Below are positions 13,179 through 25,384 of a stretch of 64,000 bases of DNA, in pieces. The DNA lies in the NCBI GenBank assembly GCA_011317545.1, contig WUJK01000006.1, forward strand, positions 372,001-436,000, given 5' to 3'. This DNA comes from Coniella vitis. Taxonomy: Eukaryota; Ascomycota; Sordariomycetes; Diaporthales; Schizoparmaceae. The first letter of the stretch is position 1. Each line of letters opens with the position of its first letter. A program made the position numbers and the translations under genes. A model generated the notes under the pieces. The model did not search any database, was not told the DNA's origin, and saw only the letters and a list, made by a program, of their open reading frames with translations.

Positions 13179-13865
13179 GATTTGTGTGTGTCTGCGCTAT
13201 CCGGTGTTCGAAAAGTGAATGTGGTTGTTGGTCTTGAGCGAATGAGGCAGCGGATGATGTTGTTTGGAAGGCGAAGTCAGGGGTCTAACCAAAACGATTC
13301 CTGCAGCCTTGAAAAGACGCGACGTCAGCAGTCTAGGCTCACCTCCCGGGTACATTGATTGGCGGATTATGCACGCTTGGAAGATATTTTTACAGTACAA
13401 CACAAGGCTTGGTTATCAGAAGAGTCATTGTATGGAGGATGCTTTTCGCTGAACGAACAATGGAAGACTTGCTCAATTTGCATTGCACGTTTTGCGTTTG
13501 TCCCTTCACATGCATCACGCAGCAAGGCCGTGACGTACATAGCAGCAGTAAGTATGGAGGCAGTCGTATAGAGCGTGAATTCTGAGAATGACTCAGCCTG
13601 CTATTTTTGCGCATGCTACTAGGTACCTACCCAAGGTATGCATAGTACTTACTACAACGCAACAAGGGTTCGTGAATGATGAGTGAATTCAAGGCCCGAA
13701 AGCGCCGGGCTCTAGCTGCAAATAAAGAGAATATAGCAGCTCCCTTCTCAATTCCCATCCGTCATTGCGATATCGCACTTTAGATCAACAAAGCCACCCA
13801 GAAATTGTTTCTATACTGGCCTCCCCTGACTCTGCAAGGTAAATAGGGCTCTGCAGCATCTTTTC
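13179..13865. other. Divergent promoter region KEI1 / ribose-5-phosphate isomerase
   Basis: Shared upstream region of two divergent genes. It contains a GGTACC-type motif patch near 13620-13650 followed by a CATAGTAC half motif. No gene is seen. Confidence 0.45.
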
Positions 13866-14964
13866 ATGCGGCTACGCTCCATCAAATCTTGCAACCTTCA
13901 TGCCTTTATTAGGCCAGGACAACCACTTGTAGCGCGCTGTCAGCTAGTCAACACTGCGTCACTTGCAGCCTGCCTTGGTCAACCGGCGAAGATCACCAAG
14001 AACAGTCAATCATTCCAAACACCATCCACGGCATCTCACCGGATCAGGACGATGGCGACGACTTCCCCGTCTGCGCTCTCGGCAGCCGAGCAGAATGCAC
14101 TTATTGAGTCCTCAAAGCGCGCGGCAGCCTATCAGGCTGTCAAAGAGCACATGGACTCTTCTTACAAGTATATTGGTGTCGGATCTGGCAGCACGGTCGT
14201 CTATGTTGTTGAGGCCCTTGTCGACCTGGGCAAAGAGGTGACCGACAAGATGAGCTTCTTTCCAACGGGCGACCAGAGCCGGGATCTCATCAAGGGCGCA
14301 GGCTTCCGTTTGCAGTATATTCAGGATCTGCCCGATGGTGAGCAGCTGGATGTTTGCTTTGATGGGGCGGATGAGGTGGACGAGGACTTGAACCTGATCA
14401 AGGGAGGCGGCGCGTGTCTTTTCCAAGAAAAACTGGTCGCTACAAGAGCTGCAAAATTTGTGTGTGTGGCAGGTTAGTTACCATTGTTTCCATGAATTCA
14501 AGCCTCTCGTGTGATCTTCAGTTCAAGAACTAAATCATACGACAGACTTCAGAAAACTCTCGGCGCGTCTTGGTACCAATTGGAAGAAAGGAATCCCCAT
14601 AGAGGTCGTCACTCAGGCCACAGGGCACGTCCTAGCAGAACTCAGAAAACTAGGTTCTATCAACCCACAGGCGCGATCTGGTCTACCGGGCAAGGCTGGA
14701 TCGATAGTAACAGACAACGGCAATTCGCTCATTGATGCGCCGTTCTCACCATTGGTGTTGTCCAAGGATCTGAAGGGTGAGGACGGCGTTGATGGTGTGT
14801 GGACAGTCGACGGTTTGGCAGCCAAGCTCCTTAGCATCGTGGGTGTAGTTGAAACAGGAATTTTCTACGGCCACAACGGGTTCACTGCTAGTGGTGCGCA
14901 AAAGCCTGTTGCAGCGTATTTTGGAATGGCTGATGGTTTGGTAGAGGTGCGGAAGGCAGTCTGA
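13866..14964 (+). CDS. RKI1: Ribose-5-phosphate isomerase A
   Basis: Interconverts ribose-5-phosphate and ribulose-5-phosphate in the non-oxidative pentose phosphate pathway. Exons are 13866-14472 and 14546-14964; the 73-nt intron GTTAGT...GACAG splits an Asp codon. Family blocks are all present: IGVGSGSTVVYVVEAL (substrate phosphate loop), PTGDQSRDLI, CFDGADEVDEDLNLIKGGG with the catalytic acidic cluster, and TDNGNSLIDAPF. Two in-frame starts exist. ATG 13866 gives 341 residues with a basic, Ser-rich leader lacking acids that could target mitochondria. ATG 14052 (MATTSPSALS) gives 279 residues, close to the usual cytosolic length. I annotate the longer frame but consider 14052 the likelier main start. 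Confidence 0.93.
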
Positions 14965-15457
14965 TGCATATTGTAACATATCTATGAATGGGTAAATCCT
15001 TCCGTAATCAAATCATATTGGGCAACGAGGCTCAAAGTCTCTGGCGCGATCAAGTGATAAGTGAGAGCTGTATCTGCAAAGTATTTGCAATATGCTAAAA
15101 ACAACGTCCAAGGATCACCTAGAAGCTGAATCTGGATGTTGCTCGCCGCGCAATTTGTAATGATAGGAAGCATGATTGACTGATAACAGATCGAGACAAG
15201 AAAGCACAAAATCCTCCGTTTCATTTCTTTTGAAGATGAATTAAATCTAGTACTAAAAATGCATTATCAGCACAAGGGTCGTCAAATCATGACCCGTCAG
15301 TCATTTTCAGAGGTTTTGTTCTTTATACAATCGCTCATGCTGTGGGCTGGCCAACCCTACGCCAGCCTTGCTGACTGCGGTTGCTCTTTCTACAGGACGT
15401 CTTCATGCAAATCATAACTCGACACTACGGAGCAGCCCTCCGCTTCTTTTCGTGTAC
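14965..15457. other. Convergent gap RKI1 / YPT6
   Basis: Holds the 3' ends of two converging genes. Nothing else is recognised. Confidence 0.45.
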
Positions 15458-16469
15458 TTAGCACGAGCATCCCTCTTGAGGAGCTGGCGTGTTGGTCGTC
15501 TTAACATCGATCACTGTGTATCCATTAGTATCCGAGCGTCTAGGCGTGGACGTTTAGGATCATGCTTACTCTGGTTTCCTGCTTGTGCGGCAGCGTCGGT
15601 TCCCTCCATACCAGGCAGAGCCTGTGCTATTCTCTTGAAGAGAGTCTTTACATTGTGACCCAGCTTGGCACTGGTCTCGACAAACATCAAATTGTTCTTC
15701 TTGGCCTCTTCCTCGCCCTGCTGCGTCGTAACTTCGCGCTTGTCGTTCAAATCGGTCTTGTTGCCCACGAGGACGATAATAACATCATTGCCGCGCTCGG
15801 CCCGGACATCGTCGATCCATTTCCTCGTGTTCTGGAAAGACTTCGCATCTAAGTGTGTGATGTACGATATCAGTCAAATGTGGCTTTTTCCAGTCCACCG
15901 CGTGAGCGTCCTGCAAGAGACATCACAATAGGTCGACTTACTTGAGATATCGTAAACCACTACAGCCACGCTAGAGTCTCGGATATACGATGGGATCAGG
16001 GATCGGAATCTCTCCTGGCCAGCTGTATCCCACAGTTGTAGTCTAACGGTTCTATCCTCGAGGTACATGGTCTAGGTAGCCGTGATTAGTGTCGTACTTA
16101 TCGTAGGCGGTTCAAAGTCGTGATGAAGATTACCTTGGAGAGGAAATCGATGCCAATCGTGGCCTGGTACATGTTGTCGAACGAATCGTACATAAATCGC
16201 GTGATGAGGGAGGTCTTGCCAACTAGTAATTTGGTTACACCAGGTCAGCTTTCCAAGGGTCTTTTCAATACAAGAAACGTAGGTGGTGCGAGATCGCGTG
16301 TCGCCCTAACTTACCACTCTGCTCCCCCAAGAAGACCAGCCTGTTACCGGAGTAGATTGGGTCAGCTTTCCCCCATGCCGGGTTGCTATGCGCCTTTAGC
16401 TTGGATTGCAAGGCAAACGTACTTGAACTTCTTGAGGGGGTTATTGTACGATCCTCCTGCTTGCGCCAT
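15458..16469 (-). CDS. YPT6: Rab6-family small GTPase (Ypt6/RyhA)
   Basis: Controls retrograde traffic from endosomes to the Golgi. Six exons on the minus strand: 16469-16423, 16340-16315, 16222-16134, 16071-15942, 15848-15570 and 15513-15458; all phases agree and the product is 208 residues. GTP-binding boxes are complete: GEQSVGKTS (split across exons 2 and 3), WDTAGQERF, GNKTD and ETSAK. The effector stretch MYQATIGIDFLSK and YLEDRTVRLQLWDTAGQERFR are diagnostic of Rab6 rather than Rab1 or Rab8. The protein ends in CSC, a double-geranylgeranylation signal made by the last 56-nt exon. The second coding exon is only 26 nt. It is divergent from NOP53. Confidence 0.97.
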
Positions 16470-17254
16470 GGTGTTTGTGTCGCGGAGGGTTCGGCTTTCT
16501 TCCCAGCAGGGCAGCTATTTATTGCAAATGGTCGACCTGGCCAAAGTTGGAACCCGCGTGGCCGAAGGCAGTGCAAAGACTGGCTTTGCGAATTGGGGGT
16601 GTGGTGTCAGATGCGCGATTGCAAGTTTGCCTCGAACGCTGCCGAGACCCGGGGGTTGAAGGATTGCTTGGAAATGAATTCAGAACAATCGAGTAGCAGC
16701 AGTGTCAAAAAGAATGCGCGCCGTGTTCTGGACAGAACTCAACAAAAAAAGAGCAAAAGGGCGAGAAGTATAATAGAGGGGCGGCAACTAACGGTGTAGA
16801 TTTAGCTACTTAGTTGTCTTTGAGGGTCTGTCTACATGGGCGTGGATCCAGCCAGTACTATGTACTGCCCAGGTGGTATCCACGATCTCCTTTAGCTGCT
16901 CACCACGTAGCGCAGGAGGGGCCCTAGTTGGGGGCATTATGCACCAGGGATTGGCCGGCATGCGCTGTCAAAGCCTGTCTCCGCCGTCCCATATCCGCTG
17001 CTATCGATAAGCTGGACCCGTTCAGAAATTTACCGTTTTCTGTTGATCGATTCGCATTTGCACTCATCCCCAAGTTGCACCAAAGTTGGAAGTTCACAAT
17101 TCTGCGGGCGTCGCTGAATAAACAAGACCCTTGCTCGTGGGATACCTCACTTTCGTTTTACACTCATAAATCCGATTACTCAAGATCTTTACCTCGGGCA
17201 AGATTCAAAAGGAAAAAAAATAAATAATCTCACGACCTCGCTGGAATCGCCAAG
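16470..17254. other. Divergent promoter region YPT6 / NOP53
   Basis: Shared upstream region of about 0.8 kb. One AGTACTATGTACT motif lies near 16854-16866. No gene is supported. Confidence 0.45.
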
Positions 17255-18664
17255 ATGCCAGTCCTGCGCGCCCGTTCGGGCAACCCCGATGCTCCCCAGC
17301 AGCACAGCCAGCCCTCGAGGAAGGGCAAAAAGGCCTGGAGAAAAAACGTCGACGTGACTGAAGTCCAGCAAGGTCTCGAAGACCTCAATGAAGAGATTAT
17401 CCAGGGGTAAGCGCGACTTCGCCAGACGATGTTCACATAATACTACACTGTTTACTTACTGACACCTTGCAACGACAGTGGCGTTATCGCTGAAAAGGAC
17501 TCAGCTGATCTCTTCATCATCGACAAGGGTGGCGATGCCGCCAACACCAAGCGCGTGCCCAAAGTCAAGAACCTCAAAGCTGACGAGATCATTGCCGCAC
17601 GCTCTGTCGTGCCAGCTGTCTCCACCAAGAAGAGACCGAGCGACAAGACAACCGATGGCATTCTGCCCGCCAAGCGCCAAAAGACCGGAACGTATGTCAC
17701 GCACAAGGAGCTTGTTCGGATCAGGAAGGTCGCAGATGGCCACCACGAGTCGACAGTAACTGTCAACGATGCAACATACGACCCCTGGGCTGTCGCCCCT
17801 GGATCAATCCCCAGTGCAGTCACTACCAAAGCGCCAGTAGCAGAAAAGAATGAATGGGTGGTGGAATTACCAAAGGCAAAGGCTCCTTCGACGCTTGCCA
17901 AACAACCCATATCGCTTGCTTCGAATGGCAAGCGCGTGCCTGCGGTCCCTAAGCCTACGGGTGGATACAGTTACAACCCTGTTGTGACTGAGTACATGTC
18001 TCGTCTTGAGGAAGAAGGCGAGAAGGCTCTCGAGGCGGAGCGTAAGCGACAAGAAGCGGCCGAGGCTGAGCAGCGCGCACAGGAGGCGGCAGCTCGATCT
18101 GCTGCTGAGGCTGAAGCAGCTGAGGCACGCGCAGAACTTTCAGAGTGGGACGAAGATTCGGCCTGGGAGGGCTTCGAAAGCGAGGCGGAGGGTATGACGA
18201 TCAAACGGCCAAAGAGGAAAACTCCTGCGCAGAGGAACAAAGTCAAGCGCAGAAAGGCCGAAGAGGGCAGACTGAAGCACGAGGCGGCAATGAGAAAGAA
18301 GGAGCAGCAGGCGAAACATATCAAGGAGATTGCAGAGCAGGTTGACGCCAGACGGATGGAACTGGCTGTCCAGAAGGTGGAGATGAGCGATGGCGAGAGC
18401 GACGGCAATGATGTGGAGCTACGAAGGAGACAGCTGGGCAAGTTCAAGTTGCCAGAAAAAGATCTCGAGCTCGTCTTGCCTGATGAGCTTCAAGAGTCTC
18501 TCAGGTTGTTGAAGCCTGAAGGTAATCTGCTTAAGGACCGGTACAGGAATCTTCTCGTTAGGGGCAAACTGGAGGCGAGGAGGAAGATTCCCTTCAGGAA
18601 ACAGGCCAAGGTCAAGTTCACTGAGAAGTGGACTCACAAGGATTTTGACATTTCAAAGCTATAA
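17255..18664 (+). CDS. NOP53: Nop53 ribosome biogenesis factor
   Basis: A nucleolar factor that recruits the exosome-Mtr4 to pre-60S particles during 7S/27S rRNA processing. Exons are 17255-17406 and 17479-18664 (intron GTAAGC...GACAG, 72 nt), giving 445 residues. The N terminus has the basic SRKGKKAWRKNVDV block typical of Nop53/GLTSCR2. The centre is a long Glu/Ala/Arg coiled coil. The C terminus is basic with the family tail RGKLEARRKIPFRKQAKVKF followed by EKWTHKDFDI. Length is close to yeast Nop53. The start is the first ATG and is followed at once by conserved sequence. Confidence 0.92.
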
Positions 18665-19344
18665 ATGCTTGGATGCATTGACAATATTCCAACCCCTCAT
18701 GTTTACTACTACATGTGGATCAATACATATAGCGACTCGTTTCTGGGACTTATATGTACTAATGGCTCCCTTTCACCAATGTATTTGTTGAGTGGTCTTT
18801 TGTTTTAATCTGCGCCTGGTAACGCTATCTCAAAACTTTCATATAATCATCGCTGTAACCCGCTAATACAACTCAAGATCTTCTTGGGTTGGTGATACCT
18901 TCGATATTTTGGGCGGAAGCATTTTCCATTCCAAAAAGCAGAAGAGAAGAAACGCTTTCCCCCCCCCCCCCCCCAAAAAAAAAGAAGAAATAAAAAAGAA
19001 AAGAAGAAAAGAAAAAAAAAAAAAAAAAAAGAAGAAGAAAAAAACGCATTCAATTACAGCCCGGTCTATTTTTAAGTCAAATATCAAGTCAACTACCAGT
19101 GGCAAGCAACATACCAGAGTTACTATATTTGCCGCACAATAGCGATTGTTACAAATACCAAGTTTGTAAACACTGTCGGAAGAAATTTACATCAAAACAA
19201 AAGTATATTCACATGGCCCATTCTATCAACAAGGCTATTTGTCTAATACCAAGTCATATGTTATCACGAAATTTTGCCCGCCTCTGATACGCCGTGCTCT
19301 ACACGCTAGGGACTAAGCATACATTACAGCCGTTTTATTTTATC
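18665..19344. other. Convergent gap with long homopolymer tract
   Basis: Lies between the converging NOP53 and NADH dehydrogenase genes. It carries a strand-biased low-complexity block described separately. No gene is supported. Confidence 0.5.
18943..19045. repeat. Homopurine/homopolymer tract with C16 and A19 runs
   Basis: A purine-rich stretch on the plus strand is broken by 16 consecutive C (18959-18974). It continues as A/G only apart from one T, with a run of 19 A (19012-19030). Exact run lengths are likely to be error-prone in assembly. Confidence 0.85.
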
Positions 19345-21560
19345 TTATAGGCTTATCAAGTCTGTTGAGCACGTCAGTGATTTGCGCTTGAAAAGGTAGG
19401 AGTAGAGCAATTGGGATATAAGAAGACTTACCACGACCAAAAAGCCCACGCTTTGTCCAGTCCATCATCATCAACATCCTCGTTCTCAAGCTCACGCTCT
19501 GCGCAAAGTAGGCACTTCGCCAAGTGTAAACTGCCCAGAGACCGCCACTGAGGTTCCAGCCTCCTCCGAGATCGAACACGGCCGAGTTGCCGATGTACGC
19601 CAGACTTCCCAGGTGACGGTACTCAAAAGCCTTGTACACTGCATCGTCAAGGTCGCCGTCGCGAATGTCGTTTGCCTGAAGTCCAGGAGCCGCGTGTGCC
19701 ATCTTGTTGAATTTATGTGCCAAGTATTGGCCCTGCTGGTGGGCGCGTTGCGCTGTCGCCGGGAGGGAGGTTAACTTGCTATCAATTTGCTTCAGAAGCT
19801 CGCGCAGCTCGCCGAAGTCCAGCGTGCCAGACTGGTCCTTGTCGAACTCAGCGAACAGCTTGTCAAGACGCTTGAGGTGACCCACTGCCTGCGGGAACTT
19901 GCGCCTCACCGTAGCAGCGACGTCGCGCCACTCTGAAAAGTGCAATTCTAAGTTCTCGGGATCTTTGCCGTGCTTCCATGCCATACCACGAAGGAATGTG
20001 ACGATGCTATCTGTGACATTATTCTGAACGGTGGAGCTGTCACCAATGGCGTAGACATCGCCCAGTGGTGCCCCAATCAAGCGGAGGTGGGTGTCTGTCT
20101 CAAGAGCATGACGGTTGTTCTGGCATGGACCGAGCTTCTTGGCAAGCTTCTGGCAGAAGTCTGTTTGTGATACTCCAGTTGACCAAAGGCAGAAGCCCAT
20201 GGGAAGCTCCTTGGTGATTGTCTCACCATGCTCGCCTTTTTGTGTGAAGACAATGCTGTCCTTGCGCACCTCGCTGACTCTGGAATTTGTGAGGACTTCG
20301 ATGTTATCGCGTGCAAAACGCTCCTCGGCATATTTCGAAACAGCTTCGTCGTACGTGTTCAGAATGTGCCCACGGCTCTGGATGACGTGTACAGAGATTT
20401 CGTTTCGCAACAGCTTAGGAAAGTGCTTCGTCAGGTCCTCGTTGAGAAGGTCATAGAGTTCCGCGGCGAATTCAACACCGGTCGGACCTCCTCCACTGAC
20501 CACAAAGGAAAGGAGCCGTCTTCGTTCCTCGTCCGACGTAGTTGGCAGGCAAGCAAGCTCGAGGTTCTGTATCACCTGGTTTCGGATCTTCCGCGCATCA
20601 TTGATATCCTTCAAGAAGAAGCAGTTTTCTAGACCTTTTACGCCGTGAGGGTTCGTCTGTGAGCCCACAGCGATGACCAACTTGTCGTACGGCACATAGA
20701 ATCGAGTCTCCTTCCCTTCTATATCGGTCTGGGACACCTCGACCAGCCTTTCAGAGAAGCAGACGTCCTCAGCCTTGCCCCTGATGAAGTGACCCTTGAC
20801 TCTGTGTAATATACGCCGAATTGGCTCCACAAGTGACCTGAGTTCCAGTGTTCCTACAGTCGCAGAAGGCAGCATCGGCGTGAAGAGGAAATAATTTGCA
20901 GGCGAAACGACTGTGACATGGTAGTCTTCTGGATTCAATTCCTTGAGCAGGGCGACGCTTCCCCAGCCTCCTCCGAGTATAACAAGTTTTGGTTTCTCTT
21001 TATTCAATCTGCTCTGCTCAGTGTCATCGTCGTCAATAAGAACTTCAGCGATTGGCAGGTTCTTGGGCCCGCCTCGCCGGGGATTGAGAGCCAATTCAGA
21101 AACATGGCACTCGGTTGCCACGGCGCCTTCGTTGTACGTGCTCGCATCCTAGGGGCCAATTAGTGCTGGTGGGCGCGAATGCGAAAGACAGGTGTGAGGG
21201 CAAACTTACATAGATGAAAAAGGCGCCAACAGCAAGAGCAACAAAAACAATGCCACTGCCCACGAGTGCCGCAGAACGATACGCAAAGTTCAGCACCCAC
21301 GAATTTCTCTGCGGTAACGGCTTTCCATGCAAGTATCGAATTGTGGACCTGACAGGCGAGGACGTGTTGTGTCGTAGGTGCTGCGCAAGGGATTTCACGG
21401 TAGCTAACTGCGGAGTTTCGGATCTTGCTGTTTTGCTGAATTGTTGAGCGTGTGTAAGTCGTACTAGTTGAGGTGCGAATAGAGTCTGATGAGCGGTGCC
21501 CAGGACTCGCTTGTGTCCTGCGCGGGCCATTGCAGCCCGGAATGAAGACTGCGAGGGCAT
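19345..21560 (-). CDS. External alternative (rotenone-insensitive) NADH dehydrogenase with EF-hand
   Basis: A type-II NADH:ubiquinone oxidoreductase on the mitochondrial inner membrane that oxidises cytosolic NADH without proton pumping. Exons on the minus strand: 21560-21210, 21148-19432 and 19361-19345; 694 residues. The N terminus is basic and Ser/Ala-rich (mitochondrial targeting), followed by a hydrophobic anchor (SAALVGSGIVFVALAVGAFF). Two Rossmann motifs are visible: VILGGGWGSVA (about residue 172) for FAD and VVSGGGPTGVEFAAEL for NADH. A canonical EF-hand loop DKDQSGTLDFGE sits near residues 549-560, as in calcium-responsive Neurospora NDE1. The final 17-nt exon restores the family ending GLFGRDLISL; read-through instead gives an unrelated tail. 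Confidence 0.94.
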
Positions 21561-22786
21561 TGCGACGTCACCGGGATAACGATAGGAGCTGGATCAAGGC
21601 AAACGAGACGTAGACTCAGCGGCACCTATGCCGACAAAGGAAAAGAAAGACGTAGCAAGACTGTCCGTGTGCTAACAAATTGAAGATCTAATGAAAGAAG
21701 TCGCGCTTATTATTCAGTAGAAGTAGGACACGCATCTATGAGAGAAAAGGGGAAGGAGGAGCAGCAGTAGCAGAGCAACATGCGCGCCAGAAAATCAGCA
21801 GCCCGATGTCCGTAGACGCTGAAGAGCCGCAGACTGGAGATAGGGCACGGGTACCTACTAGTAATATGTACATAGTAGCTCTAGTCCCTGACATAGGGCA
21901 GCTACCCTGTCACCGCTGCGTCATAGTAACCCTTGGATTACTACTATGATGTGCCTACGTAGGCAAGTAGGGTACCTGGGTACTCTGGTCCTCTACGTAG
22001 TAGTCTGTCTGTCTGTCTGTCTGTCTACATAGTACTTGTACTATAATACGCCAGCGCCAACCTGCTGCAAGCTGCAAGTTAGCGACGGGGATCACGCTAT
22101 TGTGCTTCGTCTGCGTGTAATTCATCCACAAATTCCCCGTCAAGCTATGGAAGTTCTTGGAATCCGTGTTATTTAATTTTCCAAGAACGCATCCATGAAG
22201 TGTCATGTTGGACGAAAAGGCGCCCGCCTTAGTGCATGTAGTACAGCTGGCTCGCCCTTTCCAACATATACTCTTGTCAGCTGTCACTTGCTTGCCGGCA
22301 ATTGACCGTAATATTATCGCCAGCACAATTGAAAGAAAATATTGCATCTAGTAACGGTGTCCTCATTTTCCTCATTCAACAAGGCCGACATCGGGAATAA
22401 ACCATCCTCGATATGGTGTATATTACACGAGAAAAACAACGGGTGGACCACTTCGCACGCTCGCCGCTCGGCTCGGTCGGTCGCATTTGAATGCGCGCTT
22501 CACGAAATATCCATATGATGAGGTGAGTGGCTGGAATATATGCCGTCTGGAAAGCTACACTACTATCCGACCCTGGGATTTCTTTCTTGTTACCCACCGA
22601 GGTGCCGCAACAGATCTGATAAGATTAGCACAACTGGCATATCGAAATGAGTGTCGCAGATATGACCCATAATACGTCCATATCAGGCGAACTGAAGGGA
22701 GAAAAAAAAATCCAAGGTCAATATTTTCTCTGTGCGGTGCCCACTCTTACGCAGAGCAGGCCGGCCTAGCATGTGATATTCATCAC
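21561..22786. other. Intergenic gap with microsatellite and palindromic motifs
   Basis: Upstream of the NADH dehydrogenase and downstream of URK1. It contains GGTACC-type and TACATAGTA-type motifs at 21850-22040 and a GTCT microsatellite. No gene is supported. Confidence 0.5.
22003..22026. repeat. (GTCT)6 microsatellite
   Basis: Six perfect GTCT units, immediately followed by TACATAGTAC. Confidence 0.9.
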
Positions 22787-24535
22787 TCAGCATCTGAAAT
22801 ATCTTCTTTCCACCCATCGAGCCTCCACATCTGGCACGATGCTGCAGACTACCACGGTGATGTCAGGGAACACAGCTGTGAGGCGATGGAGGCCCATGCG
22901 CCCAGCGGAGTATGTTGCAAACACAATGCGATCCTGAGCCACACCGTGATCTACGAGCACTTGGACAGCCATGAGCGCTGAGCCGCCACTTGACATCTGC
23001 GCGTCGAGCACCAGCACACTTTCGTGCGAGGCAATGTCCTTTGCGAGCCTGCTGTAATGCAGCTCAGGCTCCCCGGTCCGTATGCTGGACTGGATAAGGA
23101 TGCGACCGGTACGACAGTCTGGTATAACACGCTTGAGTCCTGTTTCCAGTGCAGCACCGCCTCGAAGTAAAAGGACTGCGGATACTTCACCTTGTGACTT
23201 CAAGCCTAGATAATGCTTGCCCGCAGGCGTGCTGACAGTCGTCGACTCGAAGCGTACATTGTTCATTGCCCTACACACGTTAGTCAAACGTCATCTCGCA
23301 CGACTTGATGGTACTCACTGCTCAACAACCAATGTGGCGAGACGGTCGAAGTAGAATATGAAATCTTCAGAGGTTGTATCGATGTCTCTGATGATGGTGT
23401 TCATGGCTCTGAGCTGTGGGGTAGGGCTCAATATGACGACCTTATTGCTCAGTGGTTCCGACTGTGCCTGGATTTCTAATTGCAACAGGGCTGCTCGGTG
23501 GTGCCTGGACTTTTCGAGGAGCTTTTGCTCTATGAATTGCACAACCATATCTATCGTTGATGTTAGTCTAGACATCTCTCGGATCCAAAGGCTCCAGATT
23601 CACATACTGATGGCGACTAAGTTCTCAACGCCCCTGGGAACAATGACATCTGCTTATATTTAGCTGAATTCATTGGCAAGGCGAGACAAGGACACAAACC
23701 CCCATTTTTTCGTTGCGGGTCAACGAACTGTCAACGGCGTCAGCAACGGACAAAGAACATTCTAAGGTGGGCTCGCTCACTTTCTCAAAGTTTGGTTTCA
23801 CCCACATAAACCACTGCTTGATCACGCCCTCCACGCTCCTGCCTCGGCACTCGACATCTCGCAATATCCGCCTCGACAAGCAAGTGTCCGCATCTGCCTC
23901 GCAAAAAATCTGGATGATTATCAGTGCTTCGTGTTTTCTAGCATGGCGTATAGCACACCAACCTTCATGTCCAGTAGCTCAAGAACCCTTGGATCGTAAA
24001 GAGCGAAGATGCCCTCTACAATCAGAACGTGAGGCGAATAGATGGCTGTCGTCTTGTCCAAACGCGCGTGCTTTTCGAAGGAGTAAATGGGAATTTCTGC
24101 TCGTTTTCTACAACATCAAATGATCAGCACTACTTCGAGAATCCCGTCAGCTCCCATTCTCAAAGCGTGTATACATACCCAGCTTTTAGATCCCGGAGAC
24201 ATTCCACGAGCTTGTCGAAGTCAATAGCTTCTGGAGAGTCGAAGTCGTACTCATTCAGGAACGCTTTCCTCGATGCCTGGGGGTCCAAGCTTTTGTAGAA
24301 TGAATCCTGAAGTTATGCAATTAGTGTTTGCTGAGTCTACAGTTGGGCATGATATTAGACTTACCATGGATAGAATCACAACCCATGGGAGATTCAATTT
24401 GTTGACAATGGCTCTGGACAGTGTTGATTTTCCAGAACCCGAACTTCCTGCTATGCCAATCAAACTGACGTCGGCCCATGGCGGCGAGTAGTGAGCCCGT
24501 TTGGCGATCGCATTAGCTGCAGATTCGATGTCCAT
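22787..24535 (-). CDS. URK1: Uridine/cytidine kinase with C-terminal UPRTase-like domain
   Basis: Phosphorylates uridine and cytidine in pyrimidine salvage. Eight exons on the minus strand: 24535-24365, 24306-24179, 24107-23963, 23909-23781, 23727-23700, 23649-23608, 23550-23319 and 23270-22787; all phases agree, 452 residues. The Walker A loop GSSGSGKST is at 30-38, followed by DSFYKSL, IVEGIFALYDPRV and the split VDPQRKN...DVIVPRGVENLVAI block typical of the kinase. The C-terminal half resembles uracil phosphoribosyltransferase, with a PRPP-loop-like VLDAQMSSGGSALMAV. It lacks the usual GDxGDR end of active UPRTases and finishes VERRYFRC, so that half is probably not catalytic, as is thought for yeast Urk1. 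The start ATG 24535 is the first in-frame ATG; a likely non-coding first exon with donor GTATGAG lies near 24700. Confidence 0.9.
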
Positions 24536-25384
24536 AATACTTTGCGGTGCCTCTACTCTAATGTCCACGATGGCTCTATGGCGAAAATGGCTATTCAGAT
24601 TCTTCCCCTGGAGAAGACCTGTATTCTATCCAATAAATTAGTCCTATTCTGAGTATGAAAATCGACCACACAACATCAGTGCTCATACCTGCAACAAATG
24701 ACTGGGAAAGGAAAAAAAAACCTTGTCACGGCAAGGTCTTGTAGAGTAGGCTTGAGCCAAGAAACTGCGGAAAGGGTATGTGAGCAGATTCAGGAGACAA
24801 GAACCGGAGCCAGAGACAGACACCGTTCTTTACATATATATATTTATAATAATTGAAGTGTTAGCAGGAAACAAGAAGTTATTCCGAGGCTTCACTAGAT
24901 ACCTAGGCATCTGAAAGCAGCGGCCGGAATAACGCTTTACTGATAGCAGCCAGATATCGCGCTAGAATAAGGGAGTTCATCCTTGTCAGAGGCTGGATTT
25001 GTTGAGCCTCTTTGTGGCTGTGAGCCGAGATACCGCTTACATAAGGAATGCGGCAACTGGACAAAAGAGTGGGGCTCCAGGTGCCGGTGAAAGGTGGCAG
25101 CTGCAGGCTTTTATGCACCATTTCCCAAGCTTCAGCGCAAATTTGTTTGTTCTCATCCTCTGTCTACCACATATCAACCACCCACAGAATCGCAACTTTG
25201 TCCAGTCACTGCAACACACACCAGCGGTGCTACACGTATTCCACATTGTCAGTATCGATGCCACCAGCTCTCTAAGCGTATGACTTCTCGCGGCCCTCCT
25301 GCGATTGACTTTCAACCTCCTGGCTCCAATGACGTGACATTCTGGGCAAACTTTGCTGCAGAATTTCGACTCAAATTTGGCGAC
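24536..25384. other. Divergent promoter region URK1 / GID8
   Basis: About 0.85 kb between divergent genes, probably with spliced 5' leaders on the URK1 side. An ATATATATTTATAATAAT patch lies near 24834. An open frame from 25094 runs into the GID8 start exon and includes an alternative in-frame ATG at 25280. Confidence 0.45.

Noticed and set aside
23446..23470. TTGCTCAGTGGTTCC, tRNA A-box-like
   Set aside because: Inside a coding exon of URK1 with no matching B box.
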